Assembly (NCBI RefSeq): GCF_003065485.1
Contig: NZ_CP026951.1
Coordinates: 2,356,001 to 2,420,000 of the forward strand
Source: Salinibacterium hongtaonis
Lineage (GTDB): Bacteria; Actinomycetota; Actinomycetes; Actinomycetales; Microbacteriaceae
DNA: 64,000 nt
Reading direction: 5' to 3'
Shown in pieces: positions 16,540 to 25,128 of this stretch (its first letter is position 1; each line of letters starts with the position of its first letter). The notes under the pieces were generated by a model. The model ran no database searches. It was not told the origin of the DNA and was given only the letters and a program-made list of their open reading frames with translations. A program made the position numbers and the translations under genes.

Positions 16540-18054
16540 CTACTTCACCAGCGGAAACAGGATGGTTTCGCGAATGCCGAGACCCGTGATGGCCATCAGC
16601 AGGCGGTCGATGCCCATTCCCATTCCGCCCGACGGCGGCATCCCGTGCTCGAGGGCACGCAGGAAATCCTCGTCCATGCGCATTGCCTCGACGTCGCCAC
16701 GGCCGGCAAGGGTCGCCTGCTCCACGAAACGCTCGCGCTGAATCACGGGGTCGACCAGCTCGGAGTATCCGGTCGCCAGCTCGAACCCGCGGATGTACAG
16801 GTCCCACTTCTCCACTACGCCAGCCTTGGTGCGGTGGTCGCGCACCAGAGGGGAGGTGTCGACGGGGAAGTCCATCACAAAGGTGGGACGCGTGAGGCCG
16901 ACTTTGACGTAGTGCTCCCACAGCTCCTCCACGAGCTTGCCGTGTGTGGGGTGCGGCACCTCGACCCCGACCTTAGCCGCGTGCGCGAGCAGATCGTCGA
17001 GGGAGGTCTGTGGCGTGATCTCGACGCCGGATGCTTCGCTGAGCGACTCATACATCGACACGCGATCCCACTGCCCACCCAGGTCGTACTCGGTGCCGTC
17101 AGCCCACGTCACGACGTGGCTTCCCGCTACCGCGAGGGCGGCGTTCTGGATGAGCTCCTGCGTGAGGTCGGCCATCTGGTTGTAGTCGCCGTAGGCCTGG
17201 TAGGCCTCGAGCATCGCGAACTCGGGGCTGTGCGTGGAGTCGGCGCCCTCGTTGCGAAAGTTGCGGTTGATCTCGAAGACCCGCTCAAGACCGCCGACGA
17301 CGGCACGCTTGAGAAAGAGTTCGGGGGCGATGCGCAGGAACAGTTCGGTGTCGAATGCGTTGCTGTGCGTGACGAACGGGCGAGCGGATGCTCCGCCGTG
17401 CATCGTCTGCAGCATGGGCGTCTCGACCTCGAGGTAGTCGTGCCCGGCGAATGTTGCGCGGAGCGATGAGACGGCGGTGGCACGGGCCACGACGGTGTTG
17501 CGCGCCTGCTCACGCACGATCAGGTCGAGGTAGCGCTGACGAACCCGCGTCTCCTCGTTGAGCTCGGTGTGCATGTTGGGCAGGGGGCGGAGGGTCTTTG
17601 CGGCGACCTTCCACTCTTCGACCATGATGCTCAGCTCGCCGCGGCGGCTCGAAATGACCTCGCCCGAGACGAAGAGGTGGTCGCCCAGGTCGACGAGTTC
17701 CTTCCACAGCGCGAGAGACTCCTCGCCGACGGATGCCAGCGACACCATGGCCTGGATTCGAGAGCCGTCGCCCGCCTGCAGCGACGCGAAGCAGAGCTTG
17801 CCGGTGTTGCGCAGGTGCACGATGCGGCCGGCGACGCCGACCTTGACGCCCGTCTGAGCATCCGCTTCAAGGTCGGGGAACTGCGCGCGCACGGCAGGGA
17901 TGGTGGTCGTGATGGGCAGCGAAACGGGGTAAGCCTCGTGGCCGCTCTCGATGAGACGCTCCCGCTTGGCGAGACGCACCTGCGTCTGCTCAGACAGCTC
18001 CGCCTCGGTGGGCTCGGCGGTGGCCTTGGTCTGCGTGGCAGAAGATTCGGTCAT
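16540..18054 (-). CDS. lysS: Lysyl-tRNA synthetase, class II
   Basis: 504 residues. The N-terminal OB-fold (about 60-170) binds the anticodon. The class II catalytic core shows motif 2 [17 protein letters not shown] and motif 3 [15 protein letters not shown] near the C terminus. It charges tRNA-Lys. The ATG at 18054 is chosen; a TTG nine bases upstream is closer to AAGGAG, and either may be used. The gene starts about 110 bases from the divergent thioredoxin-like gene. Confidence 0.96.
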   Translation of the reverse strand: MTESSATQTKATAEPTEAELSEQTQVRLAKRERLIESGHEAYPVSLPITTTIPAVRAQFPDLEADAQTGVKVGVAGRIVHLRNTGKLCFASLQAGDGSRIQAMVSLASVGEESLALWKELVDLGDHLFVSGEVISSRRGELSIMVEEWKVAAKTLRPLPNMHTELNEETRVRQRYLDLIVREQARNTVVARATAVSSLRATFAGHDYLEVETPMLQTMHGGASARPFVTHSNAFDTELFLRIAPELFLKRAVVGGLERVFEINRNFRNEGADSTHSPEFAMLEAYQAYGDYNQMADLTQELIQNAALAVAGSHVVTWADGTEYDLGGQWDRVSMYESLSEASGVEITPQTSLDDLLAHAAKVGVEVPHPTHGKLVEELWEHYVKVGLTRPTFVMDFPVDTSPLVRDHRTKAGVVEKWDLYIRGFELATGYSELVDPVIQRERFVEQATLAGRGDVEAMRMDEDFLRALEHGMPPSGGMGMGIDRLLMAITGLGIRETILFPLVK

Positions 18055-18162
18055 GCGGGGCAACGTCTCCTTGGTAGACCACCAGTTTACGCGGGGCCTG
18101 AGGTGGCCGGGGCCAGCCCTCCTGCGGGGCTCCCTCTAAGGCGCCAGGCATAGAGTGGGCAG

Positions 18163-18519
18163 GTGCCCAGTGTGCCCCTCACCGCGTCGAGTTTTGGCGA
18201 TGTCATCGAACAGAACGACATCGTCGCGCTCGACTTCTGGAACAATTCGTGCGCTCCGTGTCGCGTGTTCGCACCCATTTTTGAGGCCGCGTCCGATCGG
18301 GAACCCGACGTCTTTTTCGGCACGATCAACACTGAGGCGGAGCAGGAACTGGCCGGGGCGTTCGGCATCCGCTCCGTGCCCACCGTCGCTATCTACCGCG
18401 AGGGGATCATGGTCTACTCGCGGCCGGGGGTGCCCTCCCGCACAGAACTGCGGCGACTGATCGCCACGATTCGCGATCTCGACATGCAGAGCATCCGTGA
18501 GAAGCTCGCCGCGAGCTAG
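18163..18519 (+). CDS. Thioredoxin-like protein with a CAPC active site
   Basis: 118 residues from a GTG. The fold order of thioredoxin is intact: DFWNNSCAPCRVFAPIF, the cis-proline segment RSVPTVAIYREG, and a C-terminal helix. The active site is Cys-Ala-Pro-Cys rather than the usual Cys-Gly-Pro-Cys, and the preceding Trp-Ala/Ser-x-Trp is replaced by WNNS. It is a paralogue of the thioredoxin at 53260 (both end with an R-x-LDMQ helix). The altered motif should shift redox potential, so it may serve a different partner. Confidence 0.8.
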   Translation: MPSVPLTASSFGDVIEQNDIVALDFWNNSCAPCRVFAPIFEAASDREPDVFFGTINTEAEQELAGAFGIRSVPTVAIYREGIMVYSRPGVPSRTELRRLIATIRDLDMQSIREKLAAS

Positions 18520-18565
18520 CGCGGCAGCCGCAGGCTGCGACCGCGGTGGCCGCATTCGGCGGCAG

Positions 18566-19429
18566 CTAGCCCAGGTCGATGGGCCGGTTGTCGATAAGCC
18601 GAGTCGCCCCCACGCTGGCCGCCACGATCGCAACGGCGGGGCCTGAAAACCCCTCGGCGACCGGCTGGAAGGTGTCGGCGCCCACGATCTCGAAGTAGTC
18701 GAGCACAGCGCCGGGCTCGTTGGCAAAGACGGCGTGAGCAGCATCCCTGGCGGCCGCTGCCCCCTTCGGTGCGCTGTCGGCCGCGGCCTGCAGCGCCTTC
18801 GAAAGCACGAGAGCGACCGTCGACTCGTCAGAAGTGAGGAAGCGGTTGCGGCTGGAGAGCGCAAGGCCATCGTCTTCGCGCACGGTCGGAGCCACCTCGA
18901 CGCGCAGCGGAAGGTTCAGATCGAGCACCATCTGCTTGACCAGGCGCACCTGCTGAGCGTCTTTCTGACCGAACACCGCGACATCCGGCTGCACGATGTT
19001 AAACAGCTTGGCGACGACCGTGAGCATGCCATCGAAGTGCCCTGGTCGAGTTGCGCCCTCGAAGAGCGAACCGACCGGGCCAGCGGTAACGCGGGTGAGG
19101 CTCGGCCCATTCGGGTACATTTCGTCGACGCTTGGCGCGAAGACGACGGCGGCGCCGTGACCGCCGAGAGCCTCGACATCGGCATCAAGCGCGCGCGGGT
19201 ACCGTTCGAGGTCTTCGCCCACGCCGAACTGCAGAGGATTCACAAAGATCGACACCACAACGGTGTCGGCAAGGCCTGCAGCCCGCTCCACGAGCGAGAG
19301 GTGGCCGTTGTGCAGGGCGCCCATCGTGGGAACGAGGGCAACGGATGCCCCCCGCTCACGCCTCGAGCGCACAAACTCCCGCAACTCGGCAATGGTGTGG
19401 ATGACCAGGGGGCGGTCAGCGGTGGTCAC
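18566..19429 (-). CDS. panC: Pantothenate synthetase (pantoate--beta-alanine ligase)
   Basis: 287 residues. The nucleotidyl-transferase signature PTMGALHNGHLSLVERA (HxGH type) lies at about 35-51, FGQKDAQQVRLVKQMV in the middle, and the KMSKS-like SSRNRFLTSDES after residue 190. It condenses pantoate with beta-alanine using ATP, the last step of pantothenate synthesis. It overlaps the upstream DUF2520 reductase gene by four bases. panB and panD are not in the window. Confidence 0.96.
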   Translation of the reverse strand: MTTADRPLVIHTIAELREFVRSRRERGASVALVPTMGALHNGHLSLVERAAGLADTVVVSIFVNPLQFGVGEDLERYPRALDADVEALGGHGAAVVFAPSVDEMYPNGPSLTRVTAGPVGSLFEGATRPGHFDGMLTVVAKLFNIVQPDVAVFGQKDAQQVRLVKQMVLDLNLPLRVEVAPTVREDDGLALSSRNRFLTSDESTVALVLSKALQAAADSAPKGAAAARDAAHAVFANEPGAVLDYFEIVGADTFQPVAEGFSGPAVAIVAASVGATRLIDNRPIDLG

Positions 19430-20136
19430 GGGTGGATCTCCCTGTCGTCGGTGGGGTGCGCGAGCGCGTTCTCGACAGCCGACCGCACGAGAGGAGCGAG
19501 CACTGCCCCTGCGGAGTCGACGCCGATGTCGTCAAGCAGGCGCATCGCCTGCGAGACAATCGCGGTCGAAAAACTGGTTGCGGTGGCAATCGCCTCTGCG
19601 TAGGCTGCCCGGTCTGCCTCGGCGACCACCACAGGCTCTGCCCCCATCTCTACGACCAACGCCTGCCCGATGGGCAGAACGGGCGCCGGAGCGGTGACCG
19701 CGCAGAAGGCCTCGCGCAAGCGAATGAGATCAACGCTCGTGCCCGTGAAGGCAAGGGCGGGATGTACGGCAAGCGGAATCGCCCCGGCCTGGAGTGCGGG
19801 CGTTAGCACCGAGATGCCGACCCCCGGTGCCGTGTGCATGACAAGCTGGCCCGGCTGCCACGCCCCCGTCGCCGCGAGGCCGGCGACGAGATCGGCGAGT
19901 TCGGAATCCGGCACCGCCAGGATGACGAGTTCGCTGCGCTCCACAACCGTGGGCACGTCGAGGATGGGTGCGCCCGGAAGCATCACCTCGGCGCGATCAC
20001 GACTCTCGGGCGAGAGGGCAGAGATGCCGACGATGGCGTGCCCGGCCCCGGCGAGCGCGGCGCCCAGAACGGGGCCGACCTTGCCTGCCCCGATGATTCC
20101 GACGCCAAGGCGCCCGGCTCTCTGCGAGTTATTCAT
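19426..20136 (-). CDS. Rossmann-like/DUF2520 oxidoreductase, possible ketopantoate reductase
   Basis: 236 residues. An N-terminal NAD(P)-binding motif GVGIIGAGKVGPVLGAALAG is followed by a DUF2520 C-terminal helical domain from about residue 125. This family (COG5495-like) includes PanG, described as an alternative ketopantoate reductase in Francisella. Overlap with panC by four bases on one transcript supports a pantothenate role: reduction of 2-dehydropantoate to pantoate. The family match is clear; the reaction is inferred from context. Confidence 0.8.
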   Translation of the reverse strand: MNNSQRAGRLGVGIIGAGKVGPVLGAALAGAGHAIVGISALSPESRDRAEVMLPGAPILDVPTVVERSELVILAVPDSELADLVAGLAATGAWQPGQLVMHTAPGVGISVLTPALQAGAIPLAVHPALAFTGTSVDLIRLREAFCAVTAPAPVLPIGQALVVEMGAEPVVVAEADRAAYAEAIATATSFSTAIVSQAMRLLDDIGVDSAGAVLAPLVRSAVENALAHPTDDREIHP

Positions 20137-21698
20137 ACGGATTCTTCCTCCCGGGCCCAGCGGTGGGAATGGTCGCGGGCAGCCGCAGCGACGAGCGCGC
20201 CGGCGGCATCCGTAAAGAACTGCGCGGCCACCGTCTCGTCGAGGGCCCCGAGCCGAGCGCTGATCGGGCCAGCCACGGTGTGCAGGTGAACACTGGCGAG
20301 CCTCGTGACCCGGCCGAGCGGCCCCTGCTCAAGAGAAACGCTCTGCACGCGCGGCCCCGGAACGATTGCGAGTTCGCGCCATACCGCTCCGCGTCGCAGA
20401 AAGAAGCCGTCGGGGTGCTGGGCAAAGCCGTTGCGCCGCCACGAGAACCAGCGCAGCCATGCGGCCCGTCGGGGTGAGGTGACATATCCATCGGATGCTG
20501 CGCCCCTGGCGACCAGGCCGGCCTGGATCAGCGCGATGGCGTCGTCGTCGGTGAAGTTGGGCAGCAGCAGGCGCAGCACGTTCATGACGTCGACGGAGTT
20601 GCCGATGGGCATGATCGTGGTGTTTGCCTCCCCCGCCGCACCGCTGGCCGACGACTGGCTTGCACGGTTGACCTTGATCTCCCACCAGCCGGCGGGCCGC
20701 CACAGCAGCGGCTGACTGACCTGCACGGAGTGAATGCGCCCGGGCGGCAGGGTCTCGTTGGTTGTCGAGAGGAGGCCGTAGCCGACTCGAACGCCGTCCG
20801 GGGTCCCCGCAATGGAGTAACGAAGGCTGCGCGCGAACCTCTGCACCACGTAGCCGCCAAGACCGAGCATGGCGGGGATCATGCCGAAGAGGATGCTCCA
20901 CTCGCCCGTTGTGGTGATGAGGACGATGCAAGCCGCAATGCCGAGGACGAGGGCAACGGTCATGCCCGACAGCAGAATCGAGCCGATGAGTCGGCCCAGA
21001 TGGATGCGAACAACCGACTCTGGCGGCGCCTCGTCGGGGCTCAGCTCGGGGGCGAGCAGCTCGCTCACCCGCTGGTCGATGAACCCGCCCGAGGCCTCCG
21101 CAACCCTCTGGGCCTCGGCCTTGCGAGTTCCCGACGCGAGGCGCAGGATCTCGCGACGCAGATCATCCGACGCCGACGACCCCAGGTAGGCCAGTTGCAC
21201 ATTGGCGTCTTGCCCAGCCTGGTTGATTTCGAGACGCGCGGCGCCGAAGAGCCGAGCAAAGAACGGCCGCACAATGTTGATGCCCTGAATGCGGTCGAGC
21301 CTGGCCTTGCGGTTGGTGCGAAAGACGATGCCGGAGCGCACCTCGACGACTTCGTCGGTGATGCGGAACGTGTGCATGCGCCAGGAGAAATAGAACCCCA
21401 CGATGAGCACGATGAGCACAACCGCGATGGCGAGCAGGATGTACCCGACATAGCCGTGGTCGAGCACATAGTCGACGGGGTCGCCGGACTCGGTGAAGCC
21501 GGGAACGAAGAAGCCAACGAGCCGCTCGCGCAGGTTCGAGATGATGACACCGAGAATGGCGATAAGCGCGATGCCGCCTTTGAGCAGCGGGGACGCCGGG
21601 TGGAGCCGATGCCACTCACCATCGGCGAGGCGGGCCGCACCCACGGCGGGTGCTGCGAGCGATTCGCTCACGGCGCCACCAGCGGTTTCGTCGGTCAC
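20133..21698 (-). CDS. Bacterial PH-domain membrane protein (YdbT-like)
   Basis: 521 residues with paired hydrophobic segments near 40-60, 85-108, 245-270 and 280-300, and three bPH2-type domains (the first around 110-190). This is the large partner of the YdbS/YdbT pair. It overlaps the smaller partner by four bases at its start and the DUF2520 gene by four at its end. In Bacillus the pair has been linked to resistance to bacteriocins and cell envelope stress; the molecular role is not settled. Confidence 0.85.
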   Translation of the reverse strand: MTDETAGGAVSESLAAPAVGAARLADGEWHRLHPASPLLKGGIALIAILGVIISNLRERLVGFFVPGFTESGDPVDYVLDHGYVGYILLAIAVVLIVLIVGFYFSWRMHTFRITDEVVEVRSGIVFRTNRKARLDRIQGINIVRPFFARLFGAARLEINQAGQDANVQLAYLGSSASDDLRREILRLASGTRKAEAQRVAEASGGFIDQRVSELLAPELSPDEAPPESVVRIHLGRLIGSILLSGMTVALVLGIAACIVLITTTGEWSILFGMIPAMLGLGGYVVQRFARSLRYSIAGTPDGVRVGYGLLSTTNETLPPGRIHSVQVSQPLLWRPAGWWEIKVNRASQSSASGAAGEANTTIMPIGNSVDVMNVLRLLLPNFTDDDAIALIQAGLVARGAASDGYVTSPRRAAWLRWFSWRRNGFAQHPDGFFLRRGAVWRELAIVPGPRVQSVSLEQGPLGRVTRLASVHLHTVAGPISARLGALDETVAAQFFTDAAGALVAAAARDHSHRWAREEESV

Positions 21699-22180
21699 AG
21701 CCCCGCCCGTCGGGTCTCGGCAAGCTCCACAAGGCGATCGCGCAACTGCTCGGCCTCTGCCTCGGGAAGGCCAGGGATCACCACGGCGGAGGATGCTGCC
21801 GCCGTGACGAATTTGAGCTCGCTGAGCCCGAGGGCGCGAATGAGGGGTCCGCGGTTAATGTCGACGAGCTGCATGCGGCCGTAGGGCACAGAGACGAGAC
21901 GCAAGAACATAATGCCCCTGCGCACCACTAAGTCGTCCTCGCGCAGCTGGTACCCGTAGGCCCGCACCTGGCGGATGGTGAAGATGGTGCCCAGGATGAG
22001 AAAGACCACCGCAGCGCCCGCGACCCAGAGGCCCCACGACCAATCGGTGAGCGCCCACATTCCGATCGCCGCAGCGATCACGATGAGCCAAAAGATGGTT
22101 CCGCTGATGATCTCGGCGACAGCGAGCCGGGGGGAGACCCTCCGCCATTCGATTTCGTGCGTCTCGAGGTGGGTGGTCAT
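21695..22180 (-). CDS. Bacterial PH-domain membrane protein (YdbS-like)
   Basis: 161 residues: two adjacent transmembrane helices (about 20-65) followed by one bPH2 domain (IRQVRAYGYQLREDDLVVRRG, then VPYGRMQLVDINRGPL), which is the YdbS layout. The gene overlaps its larger partner by four bases, so the two are translated together, and the products probably form a complex at the membrane. Confidence 0.87.
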   Translation of the reverse strand: MTTHLETHEIEWRRVSPRLAVAEIISGTIFWLIVIAAAIGMWALTDWSWGLWVAGAAVVFLILGTIFTIRQVRAYGYQLREDDLVVRRGIMFLRLVSVPYGRMQLVDINRGPLIRALGLSELKFVTAAASSAVVIPGLPEAEAEQLRDRLVELAETRRAGL

Positions 22181-22196
22181 AGCGTCCTAGTTCTTG

Positions 22197-22670
22197 TCAG
22201 CTCATGGCTTTCGCCGCGTCGTCGGTATCCTCGTCGCTCGGCGGCGGAATCCGGCACATCCCCTCGGCGACAAGCCCTGCGACAAGCAGCAGAACGGCCC
22301 CCACAGTCATGCCGACCGAGTACCCGACCGAGCCTAGCGCGGGCACCGTCCTTGTGAGCAGGTACACGACGAAGCCGATGCCGATTCCCGCGAGAAGCGC
22401 GCCGGAGATGGCGCAGGCTTTAGCGAGCACGAGCACCCTGAGCGCATAGAACGGGTCAACATGGGTGCGAACCTTGCCCTTGACGGCACGGCGAATCGGC
22501 ACCGCCATCGCCACAACGAACACCCCCATTGCCACCAGAACCAGGTCGAGACTGACGGGGGGAACCAGCCCGGGCAGCCCTGCGGATGCGAGGGCGTACT
22601 GGGTGAGCAGCCCCACCCCGGCGCCGATTGCCACGATGAGGACTACGAGAGCAGCGGGAGTGCGCTTCAC
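22197..22670 (-). CDS. DUF3180 membrane protein
   Basis: 157 residues from a GTG at 22670 whose GTGA overlaps the folK stop by four bases; the longer frame above it is an antisense-like extension inside folK. Four hydrophobic segments are seen, with a short acidic tail. DUF3180 proteins lie directly after the folate genes in many actinobacteria, and their role is unknown. Confidence 0.82.
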   Translation of the reverse strand: MKRTPAALVVLIVAIGAGVGLLTQYALASAGLPGLVPPVSLDLVLVAMGVFVVAMAVPIRRAVKGKVRTHVDPFYALRVLVLAKACAISGALLAGIGIGFVVYLLTRTVPALGSVGYSVGMTVGAVLLLVAGLVAEGMCRIPPPSDEDTDDAAKAMS

Positions 22671-23233
22671 GGCGTCACCCCCTGGGATGCGCCGGGCAGA
22701 AGAGGTGCAGCGGGGTACACCGATACACGGTCGGTGCGCTGCTGGAGCAGGTCGGCGACGGCTCCGTGCCCGATAAGGCGGGCGTGCGCATCCGCCTGGA
22801 GCCACGGTGCAAGCACGAACGCCCGTTCATGGGCACGCGGATGCGGCAGGGTCAGCCGCGGAGTATCGAGGATCACATCATCGACACTAATCAGATCGAG
22901 GTCCAGCGTGCGATCGCCCCACCGAACCTCTCTTGTGCGGTGGTGCTGCGACTCGATCGCGGCCAGCGCATCGAGCAGCGCATGAGGATCGAGCGTGGTC
23001 TCGACGATCAGTACGGCGTTCAGATACGAGGGCGCGTCATAGTCGACCCCGTCAAGCTTGAGGGCGGGAGTCTCCACGAGGCCGGAGGCCGCGAGCATCC
23101 ACACGCCATCGAGCGCAGCGACCGAGGCGACGGCCGAGCGAAGAGTCGCTTCTCGGTCGCCAAGGTTGCCGCCGAGGGCGATGACCGCACGAACCGCAGC
23201 ATCGGGCGCGGATCTGTTGTGCCCCAAGGTCAT
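22667..23233 (-). CDS. folK: 2-amino-4-hydroxy-6-hydroxymethyldihydropteridine diphosphokinase
   Basis: 188 residues. HPPK signatures are all present: ALGGNLGDREATLRSAV near the N terminus, VRWGDRTLDLDLISVDD, and LTLPHPRAHERAFVLAPW. It transfers pyrophosphate from ATP to the hydroxymethyl pterin. It overlaps folB by four bases on one side and the DUF3180 gene on the other. The start at 23233 overlaps folB and is the natural coupled start. Confidence 0.95.
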   Translation of the reverse strand: MTLGHNRSAPDAAVRAVIALGGNLGDREATLRSAVASVAALDGVWMLAASGLVETPALKLDGVDYDAPSYLNAVLIVETTLDPHALLDALAAIESQHHRTREVRWGDRTLDLDLISVDDVILDTPRLTLPHPRAHERAFVLAPWLQADAHARLIGHGAVADLLQQRTDRVSVYPAAPLLPGASQGVTP

Positions 23234-23625
23234 GCCCGCAGTCGGGTTATCGTGACCGAGACATCGCCGAACGGAACCTCGATGGGCGCCGAAGGCTTGT
23301 GCAGCGTCACTCGCACGGCTGTGGCCGGCTCATGGGCAAGAACCGTGTCGGCGATGCGCTGAGCGACCGTCTCGATGAGGTCCACAGGGTCTCGTTCCAC
23401 TGCGGCGACGACCTCATTCGCCAACTCGCCATAGTGGATGGTCTTGCCCAGGTCGTCGCCGGAGGCCGACACACTGAGGTCGAGCCACACGGTGACGTCG
23501 ATCACGAATTCTTGGCCGTCGCGACGCTCGTGCTCAAAAACCCCGTGGTGAGCCCTGGCCCGCAGGCCGGTGAGCGTGATGTGGTCGCTCGACAGGCTGG
23601 CGGAGAGCGGGCCGCCCGGCGTCAC
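23230..23625 (-). CDS. folB: Dihydroneopterin aldolase
   Basis: 131 residues, the usual size. ITLTGLRARAHHGVFEHER is the N-terminal signature with the pterin-binding region, and a DLGKTIHYGELANEV segment carries the conserved Tyr. A C-terminal ATAVRVTLHKPSAPI strand precedes the end. It cleaves dihydroneopterin to the hydroxymethyl pterin used by FolK. Four-base overlaps with folP and folK show a tightly packed operon. Confidence 0.95.
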   Translation of the reverse strand: MTPGGPLSASLSSDHITLTGLRARAHHGVFEHERRDGQEFVIDVTVWLDLSVSASGDDLGKTIHYGELANEVVAAVERDPVDLIETVAQRIADTVLAHEPATAVRVTLHKPSAPIEVPFGDVSVTITRLRA

Positions 23626-24473
23626 CGTGGTTCCCGAAACGAGGTGCGGGCACGCTGCGGCAGCGGGGGCCGCTCGCTATCGATCGCGCCCCAGGTTTCG
23701 AGCATCATGCGGGTCGAGGTCACGTCGTGCACGCGAACACCCCACGCTCCGGCCTCAGCAGCGAGGGCGCTCGTCACCGCCGTGGCCCGGTCGCGCTCAT
23801 GCGCGTTGGTGCCGTCCTCAAGCAGGGGGGAGAGAAAGCGCTTGCGGGAGGTGCCCACGAGAACCCGGTTGCCAAAGCGCGTGAACTGGCGCAGGTTAGC
23901 GAGCACAAGCCACGTGTGTTCCGGCTTCTTGGCAAAGCCGAGCCCGGGGTCAACGATGATGCGATCAGGGTCAACGCCCATGATGATGAGCTCCGCCATG
24001 CGCAGTTCAAGCTCGCCGAGAACCTCGCGTACAACGTCGGTGTAGTTGGCCTCGCCGTCCATTCCCGAGCTGGGGCCGCGCCAGTGCATCGCGACAAAAT
24101 CCACGTCGAGACCCGCGACGGTCTCCGCCATCGCAGGGTCTGCTTTGCCGCCAGAAACGTCGTTGATGATCTCGACGCCCAGCTCGGCCGTCATTGCAGC
24201 GGTCGAGGCGTTCATGGTGTCGATCGAGAGGCGGATGCCGCGGTCGGCGAGTTCCCGCACGACCGGCATGATGCGCCTCTGCTCCTCTTCGACACTGACC
24301 CGCTCGGCGCCCGGCTTGGTGCTTTCGCCGCCGACATCGATGATGTCTGCCCCGGCGTTGACCATCTCGATCGCGTGCGCCACAGCAGTCTCGGTGCGGG
24401 CGAAGTCCCCACCGTCACTGAACGAATCAGGCGTTACGTTCAGCACGCCCATGATTACCGGCAATTCAGCCAT
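23622..24473 (-). CDS. folP: Dihydropteroate synthase
   Basis: 283 residues, TIM barrel. The pterin-binding signatures GVLNVTPDSFSDGG (about 9-22) and DIIDVGGESTKPGA (about 40-53) are intact, followed by INDVSGG and DPGLGFAKK. It joins the pterin pyrophosphate to p-aminobenzoate and is the sulfonamide target. The gene overlaps folE by eight bases and folB by four. Confidence 0.96.
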   Translation of the reverse strand: MAELPVIMGVLNVTPDSFSDGGDFARTETAVAHAIEMVNAGADIIDVGGESTKPGAERVSVEEEQRRIMPVVRELADRGIRLSIDTMNASTAAMTAELGVEIINDVSGGKADPAMAETVAGLDVDFVAMHWRGPSSGMDGEANYTDVVREVLGELELRMAELIIMGVDPDRIIVDPGLGFAKKPEHTWLVLANLRQFTRFGNRVLVGTSRKRFLSPLLEDGTNAHERDRATAVTSALAAEAGAWGVRVHDVTSTRMMLETWGAIDSERPPLPQRARTSFREPR

Positions 24474-25119
24474 TTCTGCCTCCTATGAAGTCGGGAGCGG
24501 TCGGTGCCATGAGCCCAAGCACTGCAGCTCGCTGAACACTGTCGGCGAGCTCCCCCCTGCTGGCGACGGTCACGGTGGTACTGGAGATTTGCTGGCTGCC
24601 ACGGGCGGTGACGCATCCGTGGCTCGCATCCATGACGACCACAACGCCGCGGGCTTCGAGCCCGTCGTTGAGGGCATCCGCAATCTCGTCGGTGAGTCGT
24701 TCCTGGAGTTGCGGGCGCGCCGACAAGGTCTCCACGACGCGCACCAGATTGCCCAGGCCAACGATGCGGTCCCCCGGTAGATAGGCCAGATGGGCCACTC
24801 CAATGAAGGGCAGCAGGTGGTGCTCGCACATGGAGCGAAAGTGAATATCGCGCACGATAACGAGTTCGCCCGTGTTGCCTTCGAGGTCGATGCCGTCGGC
24901 GAGATGCTCGCGAGCATCGACGCCCACCCCCGCGAAGAATTCGCTGTAGGCCTGTGCCACCCGTCGCGGGGTTTGCTCAAGCCCCGAGCGGGTGGGGTCT
25001 TCGCCAATCGCTTTCAGCAGTTCGAGAACCGCCGCCTCGATGCGGGCCACGTCAATGCGCGGTGCGTCGGGGCGCTGTGCCGTCTGGCCCGTCTCGGTCA
25101 TCTCGCTTCGGGTCTCCAC
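24466..25119 (-). CDS. folE: GTP cyclohydrolase I
   Basis: 217 residues. The zinc-site segment CEHHLLPFIGVAHLAYLP and the core region EQTPRRVAQAYSEFF are typical. The last catalytic segment, usually HGCMTMRG, reads HGCVTARG here. It makes dihydroneopterin triphosphate, opening the folate pathway of this operon. The GTG at 25119 has AAGGAA at good spacing; an ATG at 25101 is the alternative. It lies nine bases downstream of ftsH. Confidence 0.95.
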   Translation of the reverse strand: METRSEMTETGQTAQRPDAPRIDVARIEAAVLELLKAIGEDPTRSGLEQTPRRVAQAYSEFFAGVGVDAREHLADGIDLEGNTGELVIVRDIHFRSMCEHHLLPFIGVAHLAYLPGDRIVGLGNLVRVVETLSARPQLQERLTDEIADALNDGLEARGVVVVMDASHGCVTARGSQQISSTTVTVASRGELADSVQRAAVLGLMAPTAPDFIGGRNG

Positions 25120-25128
25120 GACGATTCC

